A DNA stretch of 10,671 nt from GCA-2862545 sp047609825 (GTDB lineage: Bacteria; Myxococcota_A; UBA796; GCA-2862545): positions 1-10,671 of the forward strand of contig JBLFXJ010000285.1 of NCBI GenBank assembly GCA_047609825.1, read 5' to 3'. Position numbers and translations under genes: made by a program. Below, one piece after another: positions 6,651 through 10,671 of this stretch (positions within the stretch are counted from its first letter, which is position 1; each line of letters starts with the position of its first letter). Under the pieces are notes generated by a model. That model was given only the letters and a program-made list of their open reading frames with translations. It did no database searches and was not told where the DNA came from.

Positions 6651-8117
6651 CTACAGGTCCTCGAGGTTCTCGTGCAGGTACCTCAGGATCAACCGATTGT
6701 TCCGATGGTACCGATCCGGCACGTCGTCCCAGTTCCACCCATACGCGCCGTCGACCCAGCTGTGGATCCCGGTGACCTTCTTCGTGAACGGCGGGAACCG
6801 GGCATTCTGCGTACCCGGCACGTCCACCCAGAACCCGCTGAACACGAGGTAGGCGTTGGAGCCGTCGTAGTCGGTCGCCGTGGGGTTCAGCGTGCTGCAC
6901 AGCCGGTCCAGGCCCATGTTGCGCAGGGTGTAGGTGGGCAGCGGGCCGTCGAGGCGCGGCGGCACGATCATCTGGTCCGCACGCATGGGGATGGGCTGCG
7001 CACCGTCCGACGCCATCACCTCGTGGTGCATATACCCGGCGAGCTCCCGCAGCAGGCTCAGCTGGTACACGCCGCTGGTGGGGTACAGCGCATGTGACCC
7101 CTCGGCGACCGCGATCACAGGGTGATCGCCCAGCTTCAGCGTGCGCGGGTCGTCGAACGGCACCCGCACGCGACCCTGATGCCACACCTTGAGCTTGTCG
7201 AGGAAGAAGATGGTCTGGTCTTCGAGGTGGCCGCTGATGATCATCGCCGACGGGCGGTCCCACCGGTCGAACACCAGCACCATGCTCTCCCGGTCGAACA
7301 CGTGGGGGCCGATGCCGGTGAACCGGGCCAGGCCGGTCTTCGTGTCATAGGCGTAGATCAGATGGTAGGTGAGGAAGAACCGGTCACTCGCGGGGTCCTC
7401 CAGGTACGACCAATACACGGTGCAGTTGCGTGGATCGCCGCCGAGCTGGGCGTAGATCGACCGCCGCATGGAGAGGAAGCCGTAGTCGAGCAGGTAGTCG
7501 GCGTGCCCGTTGTACCGGAGGAAGGTGCCCAGATCGCGCAGCGGGATGCTCTCGCGCCCGAAGATGGTCTTCAGCTTCATCCGCTCGGTGCTGTTGTTCA
7601 CCAGGTCGCCATCGAGCAGCGTGGACAGCGACACCGGGAAGTGCTGCTCCTTGTCGGAGTACAGGAAGATCGGCGCGAACTTCTCGGCGAGGGCGGCGAC
7701 CTGGGCGTCGGGCACCCGCAGGTTCGGCTGCACCCAGAGCAGCTGCTTCCACAGCTCCTTTCGCCACCGGCCGTCGGTGCCCACGGCCACGATGCGGAGA
7801 TTCCACGCGCCGTCGGGGTCATGTCCGCGCCGGAACACGAGGGTCAGCGGGAGGGTGGTGGGGTCCAGCCGGCCCTGCTTGCTGTGCTTGCCATGGGTGA
7901 CCGTCCACTCGAGCGTGAACGGGGTGCGTGCCCGCAGCGCCTTGGCCACCTGTGCGGGGTGGGTGCGCAGGGCGGGCATGTCGAGCGTGAGCACGCGGTT
8001 GCCCTGCGCGTCGGCCTCGTTGGACCGGATGTCGAGCATCCGGGGGCGGTCGTCGGGTTGGGTCACGCGCGCATCATGCCAGCGCGCGCAGGGCCCGTCG
8101 AGCCAGTGGCGCGACAT
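6651..8117 (-). CDS. Uncharacterised protein with distant Vps62/DUF946-like pattern
   Basis: This 488-residue protein shows no signal peptide or membrane segment. The first 130 or so residues are an unrecognised N-terminal region. From 'KFAPIFLYSDKEQHFPVS' (about 146-163) the sequence follows the order seen in Vps62/DUF946-like proteins: a 'P.f..h.dE.yfP' opening, a 'YHLIYAYD' strand (251-258), an Asp/Glu-containing strand 'VFDRESMVLVF' (273-283) where relatives usually have GDWE, then 'SGH' (295-297), and 'HPVIAVAEGSHALYPTSGVY' (332-351), matching the 'HP.vYva.GSHA.Y...G' block. The biochemical role of such proteins is not known to me; some relatives have plant or fungal homologues. No strong ribosome binding site marks any start: ATG 8117 is used, with GTG 8066 and ATG 8039 as in-frame alternatives. 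It lies 45 bp after the TPR lipoprotein gene and probably shares its transcript. Coding is near certain; family placement is tentative. Confidence 0.75.
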   Translation of the reverse strand: MSRHWLDGPCARWHDARVTQPDDRPRMLDIRSNEADAQGNRVLTLDMPALRTHPAQVAKALRARTPFTLEWTVTHGKHSKQGRLDPTTLPLTLVFRRGHDPDGAWNLRIVAVGTDGRWRKELWKQLLWVQPNLRVPDAQVAALAEKFAPIFLYSDKEQHFPVSLSTLLDGDLVNNSTERMKLKTIFGRESIPLRDLGTFLRYNGHADYLLDYGFLSMRRSIYAQLGGDPRNCTVYWSYLEDPASDRFFLTYHLIYAYDTKTGLARFTGIGPHVFDRESMVLVFDRWDRPSAMIISGHLEDQTIFFLDKLKVWHQGRVRVPFDDPRTLKLGDHPVIAVAEGSHALYPTSGVYQLSLLRELAGYMHHEVMASDGAQPIPMRADQMIVPPRLDGPLPTYTLRNMGLDRLCSTLNPTATDYDGSNAYLVFSGFWVDVPGTQNARFPPFTKKVTGIHSWVDGAYGWNWDDVPDRYHRNNRLILRYLHENLEDL

Positions 8118-8129
8118 GTGGGGAGTCGC

Positions 8130-8152
8130 GCCCGGCGGGCCGCGGCGCGCGG
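8130..8152 (-). repeat. GC-rich overlapping inverted repeats between the TPR and Vps62-like genes
   Basis: The 45-bp gap contains CCGCG-GCG-CGCGG (8140-8152), a five-pair stem with a three-base loop, and the adjacent GCCCG-G-CGGGC (8130-8140), which shares one base with it. There is no T-run, so termination is doubtful; these may structure the mRNA near the start of the downstream gene or simply reflect base composition. Confidence 0.3.
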
Positions 8153-8162
8153 TCCGGGGAGG

Positions 8163-8807
8163 TCAGCTCTTGCGCAGCGTGTAAACCGCAGGGTCGAGCA
8201 GGGCGGCGAGCACGGGATGGGCGGCCGGCAGGCCCTTGAATCCGTCCCAGCTGTCGCGGCCATCCGGTGGCTTGGCCACCGCCACAACCGCCGCGAAGTA
8301 CTTGGGGTCTTCACCGTCGAAGATGCCCACCCCCTCCAGCAGGAGCGCCTTGAGGAGCTCATTGGCGGCCTCTTTCGGGTCGTTCAGCTCGAGCAGGGTC
8401 TGGCCCCGACGCAGGTGGATGAACGGGTTGCCCAGCCCGCCCTCGAGCAACGCCAGCATCCACGTCGTTCGGGCCCCCTCGAGATCGCGGGAGAGCCACT
8501 GGGCCTCGCCGATGGCCGCATGGAACCACGCCGCCGCCGCCCAGCGCCCGCGCGGCTCCGGGAGCAGGTCCAGGCCCTCGCGGTAGGCCGCGATGGCCGC
8601 CTCGTGCTGGCCGAGATCGGCCAGCTGGTCGCCCAGGGCGCCGGCGGTCTCCATCGCCTCGGTCACGTCGTCGGGCAGCACGTCTTCTTCGCGGGCCACG
8701 GGGGCGGGCTCGGATGCGTCGCGGGGCGCCGGCTCCCCCATGCCAGCCTCGCCCGACTCCACGGGGCCACAGCCAGCGAGCAACAGCAGGGCGAGCACAG
8801 CGCGCAC
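8163..8807 (-). CDS. TPR-repeat lipoprotein
   Basis: This 214-residue protein begins with a compact lipoprotein signal, 'MRAVLALLLLAGC', whose lipobox LAGC places the lipidated cysteine at residue 13. The Gly after it argues against inner-membrane retention by the Asp(+2) rule, although that rule is not reliable outside enterics. A Pro/Glu/Ala-rich linker (about 14-45) leads to helical tetratricopeptide-like repeats at about 55-84, 90-122 and 126-157. The second half carries 'GNPFIHLRRGQTLLEL' and 'GEDPKYF' (about 165-171), a signature I associate with an uncharacterised TPR family. It probably acts as an envelope scaffold. GTG 8807 is chosen because GGAGG lies four bases upstream and the start gives a textbook signal peptide; a GTG at 8831 would add eight residues. 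It follows the decarboxylase by 55 bp, in the same direction. Partner proteins are unknown. Confidence 0.85.
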   Translation of the reverse strand: MRAVLALLLLAGCGPVESGEAGMGEPAPRDASEPAPVAREEDVLPDDVTEAMETAGALGDQLADLGQHEAAIAAYREGLDLLPEPRGRWAAAAWFHAAIGEAQWLSRDLEGARTTWMLALLEGGLGNPFIHLRRGQTLLELNDPKEAANELLKALLLEGVGIFDGEDPKYFAAVVAVAKPPDGRDSWDGFKGLPAAHPVLAALLDPAVYTLRKS

Positions 8808-8811
8808 GGGG

Positions 8812-8816
8812 CCTCC
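8812..8816 (-). promoter_or_regulatory. Ribosome binding site GGAGG of the TPR lipoprotein gene
   Basis: GGAGG on the minus strand lies four bases before GTG 8807. The spacing is short, but this start agrees with the lipoprotein signal peptide and is preferred over GTG 8831. Confidence 0.55.
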
Positions 8817-8818
8817 GG

Positions 8819-8861
8819 TCGGAGCGCCCACATATCCACTCCGGTGCCCGCCCGGCTCCGA
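8819..8861 (-). repeat. 7-bp inverted repeat in the decarboxylase to TPR gap
   Basis: TCGGAGC (8819-8825) and GCTCCGA (8855-8861) are perfect complements, separated by 29 bases and filling most of the 55-bp gap. In the mRNA the stem would begin just after the decarboxylase stop and end shortly before the TPR ribosome binding site. No T-run follows, so this is not a typical terminator; it may be chance. Confidence 0.25.
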
Positions 8862-8862
8862 A

Positions 8863-10581
8863 CTACCCCTCGTTTGGCGGACACGGCTTCAGCAGCGTGC
8901 CCGTGGGGTCGGCCAGCCGCTGGAGCTGCGGGGCGAGGTCCTTCTGCGGGATCACCACCTCCACCAGCGCCGGGCGGTCGGTGAGGCGCTCCACCTCCTC
9001 CATCACCCGCCGAAGCTCGCCCACGGTGGCGACGCGGAACGGCTCTGCTCGAAATGCCTCGGCCAACGCACGATAGTTCAGACTTGGCAGCACGTCGAAC
9101 GGCGCGAACTCCGCACACTCGGTGAACGCGTTGATGTCGACGAAGGCCTGCTCGATGGCGTAGGCGTCGTTGCGCATGACGAACACCACCGCCGGGCACC
9201 GCTGCGCCGCCATGCTCGCCAGCTCCTGACACACCATGCGGAACCCGCCATCGCCGGCCACCACATACGGCCGACGCCCGCTGGCCAGCCAGGTGCCCAG
9301 CGCGGCCCCGGTCTCGTGCCCGAGCGAACCCCACGCGGCGTTGGCCACGAACCCGTCCCGTGGCAGGCCGAACAGGTTGCCCCACACGTACAGCGAGGTG
9401 CTCTCACCGAACACCAGCGACACCTCGCCGAGCTGGTCCGCTTGGCGCAAGCGGTCGGAGAGCTCCTGGTAGAACGTGGTGTAGGTCATCGGCGTCTCGG
9501 GCGGCAGCGGCGGCGCATCCTCGCCCTGGCCCGTAGTGAGCACCGTGTGGGGGAACACCGGGTCGTCCGCCACCCGACACCGCAACCCGTCGATGAAGTC
9601 GCCCAGCCGCACGCCCTGGAAGTGCTCGAATCCCACCCGCGCAGCCTCATCGGTGACAAGCACCATCTCGGCATACTGGTTGTCGATCAAGTCGAGGTAG
9701 TCGTCGGTGATCAGCGCCCCCAGCGCCAGCACACAGTCGGCCACCGAGACCCGCTCATCGGTGGACTTCGGCGACGCAGGGCCGGCATAGGTGCCGGCGA
9801 ACAGCGGCTGCGCTTCGTCCAGCACGGTCTTGCCGAGGCTCGTGCTGGCGAACGGGATTCCGGTCACGTCGATCAGCGCCTGCAGACGGTCCTGCAGGCC
9901 GAACCGCTGGATCATCACCCCGGCCAGGATCACCGGCGCCCGGGCGTGACCGAGCCGCACCATGGTGACATCGAGCATCGCCTCGAGCGCCTCCGGATCG
10001 CTCCTGAGCGGCACTGGTGCCAGCGCCCCCTCCGGCCGGGCGCACGGCTTCGTCCACACATCCTGGAGCACCTCGATGTAGGCCGGCCGCCGATGCGTGA
10101 GCATCGCCTGCAGCGCCTCGTCGATCACGCGGGGTGCGGTCGCCTCGCTCCGCACGATCACCGAGGCCACCGTGACGTTGTCGAACACCTTCTTGTCGGC
10201 CCCCAGATCGCCGGTGCTGTGGTGGAACAACACGCCGCGGGTGCGCTCCTGGCGGCGGTTGGCGCGGGTCGGGCTCGCCGAGATCACCACCACCGGCAGT
10301 CGCTCCACATACGAGCCGGCGACGCAGTTCAGCGCGCTGAAGGTGCCCACACCCCACTGCACACAGCACGCGCCAACGCCGTTGTACCGGGCGTAGCCGT
10401 CGGCGGCATAGCCAGCACCCAGCTCACCCTCGGTGCCCACCCGGGCGACAGCCGCGGCGGCGTCCAGCGCGTCGAGGAACGGCGAGCAGTAGTCGCCGGG
10501 CACGGCGAACACATGGTGCACGCCGATCTGGGCCAGGCGGTCCACCAGGTACTCCGCCACCGTACAGGTCCCCACGGTCAT
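8863..10581 (-). CDS. Thiamine diphosphate-dependent 2-oxo acid decarboxylase (pyruvate/indolepyruvate decarboxylase family)
   Basis: The 572-residue length is close to Zymomonas and yeast pyruvate decarboxylases. The family removes CO2 from a 2-oxo acid to give an aldehyde, using ThDP and Mg2+. The PYR domain has 'VPGDY' with Asp30, 'EGELGAGYAADGYAR' with the cofactor-activating Glu53, and the paired His120-His121 in 'LFHHSTGD' that marks this group against acetolactate synthases. The middle domain covers about 190-350. The PP domain has 'GDGGFRM' (443-449) and 'RNDAYAIEQ' with metal-binding Asn471 and catalytic Glu477; relatives usually read NNDGYTIE. All main catalytic residues are therefore present. 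Substrate (pyruvate, indolepyruvate, phenylpyruvate or a branched-chain oxo acid) cannot be decided. ATG 10581 is chosen because GGAGG lies four bases upstream and the homology begins there. Its ATG overlaps the stop of the upstream gene, suggesting translational coupling. Confidence 0.92.
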   Translation of the reverse strand: MTVGTCTVAEYLVDRLAQIGVHHVFAVPGDYCSPFLDALDAAAAVARVGTEGELGAGYAADGYARYNGVGACCVQWGVGTFSALNCVAGSYVERLPVVVISASPTRANRRQERTRGVLFHHSTGDLGADKKVFDNVTVASVIVRSEATAPRVIDEALQAMLTHRRPAYIEVLQDVWTKPCARPEGALAPVPLRSDPEALEAMLDVTMVRLGHARAPVILAGVMIQRFGLQDRLQALIDVTGIPFASTSLGKTVLDEAQPLFAGTYAGPASPKSTDERVSVADCVLALGALITDDYLDLIDNQYAEMVLVTDEAARVGFEHFQGVRLGDFIDGLRCRVADDPVFPHTVLTTGQGEDAPPLPPETPMTYTTFYQELSDRLRQADQLGEVSLVFGESTSLYVWGNLFGLPRDGFVANAAWGSLGHETGAALGTWLASGRRPYVVAGDGGFRMVCQELASMAAQRCPAVVFVMRNDAYAIEQAFVDINAFTECAEFAPFDVLPSLNYRALAEAFRAEPFRVATVGELRRVMEEVERLTDRPALVEVVIPQKDLAPQLQRLADPTGTLLKPCPPNEG

Positions 10582-10671
10582 CCCGCCTCCACCGGCGCGC
10601 AGCAGTTCGGCGTCGCAGCCGCCAGCGTGGCCGCGACGGCGTCCGCACCACCGGTCTCGATGCACCCGCCG
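10578..10671 (-). CDS. C-terminal fragment of an unidentified gene upstream of the decarboxylase (truncated by window edge)
   Basis: A frame different from that of the decarboxylase stays open from the right edge to a TGA at 10580-10578, giving 30 residues that start 'GGCIETGGADAV' and end 'NCCAPVEAG'. About 26 of its 30 codons end in G or C, as in the neighbouring genes, and the stop overlaps the decarboxylase ATG by four bases (ATGA), a classic arrangement for co-translated operon genes. The tail has three cysteines, two of them adjacent, but is too short to assign to a family. It probably works in the same pathway as the decarboxylase, for example supplying the 2-oxo acid or using the aldehyde; this is inference only. 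Confidence 0.55.
   Translation of the reverse strand, partial: GGCIETGGADAVAATLAAATPNCCAPVEAG
10586..10590 (-). promoter_or_regulatory. Ribosome binding site GGAGG of the decarboxylase gene
   Basis: GGAGG on the minus strand lies four bases before ATG 10581, inside the end of the upstream coding sequence. It fixes the start and rules out the longer reading, whose extra 28 residues (Arg/Gly/Cys-rich) do not look like family sequence. Confidence 0.65.

Noticed and set aside
6524..6656. A 9-bp inverted repeat, CTGTAGCTG (6524-6532) and CAGCTACAG (6648-6656), at both ends of the gap before the sulfatase-like gene.
   Set aside because: The match does not extend beyond nine bases, one copy covers the stop codon of the Vps62-like gene, and there is no transposase or target duplication. 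Most likely chance.
7122..8984. A 620-codon open frame on the plus strand.
   Set aside because: It lies antisense to the Vps62-like and TPR genes, which have recognisable motifs and a lipoprotein signal. Its translation is rich in His, Arg, Gly and Val without family features, the usual shadow in GC-rich DNA.

Overview
The window is very GC-rich (roughly 70% or more by eye) with strong G/C preference at third codon positions. Genes are tightly packed, many start sites carry GGAGG-type ribosome binding sites, and envelope proteins are prominent (a lipoprotein, a second possible lipoprotein, a large inner-membrane protein). This suits a GC-rich Gram-negative bacterium, most likely of the Myxococcota / former Deltaproteobacteria type. 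That assignment is inferred from style; there is no rRNA or other phylogenetic marker. I see no tRNA, rRNA, IS element, CRISPR array, integrase or phage gene.

Layout: two gene blocks run towards each other and meet at 5040-5044. The plus-strand block holds the C-terminal part of a very large membrane protein (1-2796, cut by the left edge), a small-molecule kinase of the aminoglycoside-phosphotransferase fold 13 bp later (2810-3709), and, after a 106-bp gap containing a GC palindrome, an ATP-grasp ligase (3816-5039). The minus-strand block, read from the right edge, starts with the last 30 codons of an unidentified gene (10671-10578). Its stop overlaps (ATGA) the start of a thiamine-diphosphate 2-oxo acid decarboxylase of the pyruvate/indolepyruvate decarboxylase type (10581-8863). 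A short TPR lipoprotein (8807-8163), a soluble protein with a distant Vps62/DUF946-like pattern (8117-6651), and a probable exported sulfatase-fold hydrolase (6499-5045) follow. The sulfatase gene is preceded by a 151-bp gap with a possible sigma70-like promoter.

How the genes fit together: only some links are supported. The edge gene and the decarboxylase are probably translationally coupled, and the membrane protein and kinase are probably co-transcribed. The other adjacencies could be chance. Most of the window looks like ordinary chromosomal accessory or metabolic content. The points most worth a second look are the sulfatase active site, where threonine stands in place of the formylglycine-forming Cys/Ser; the bacterial decarboxylase with the full PDC-type catalytic set; the gene fragment hidden upstream of it; and the divergent Vps62-like protein. 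I did not find convincing evidence of a new multi-gene system.
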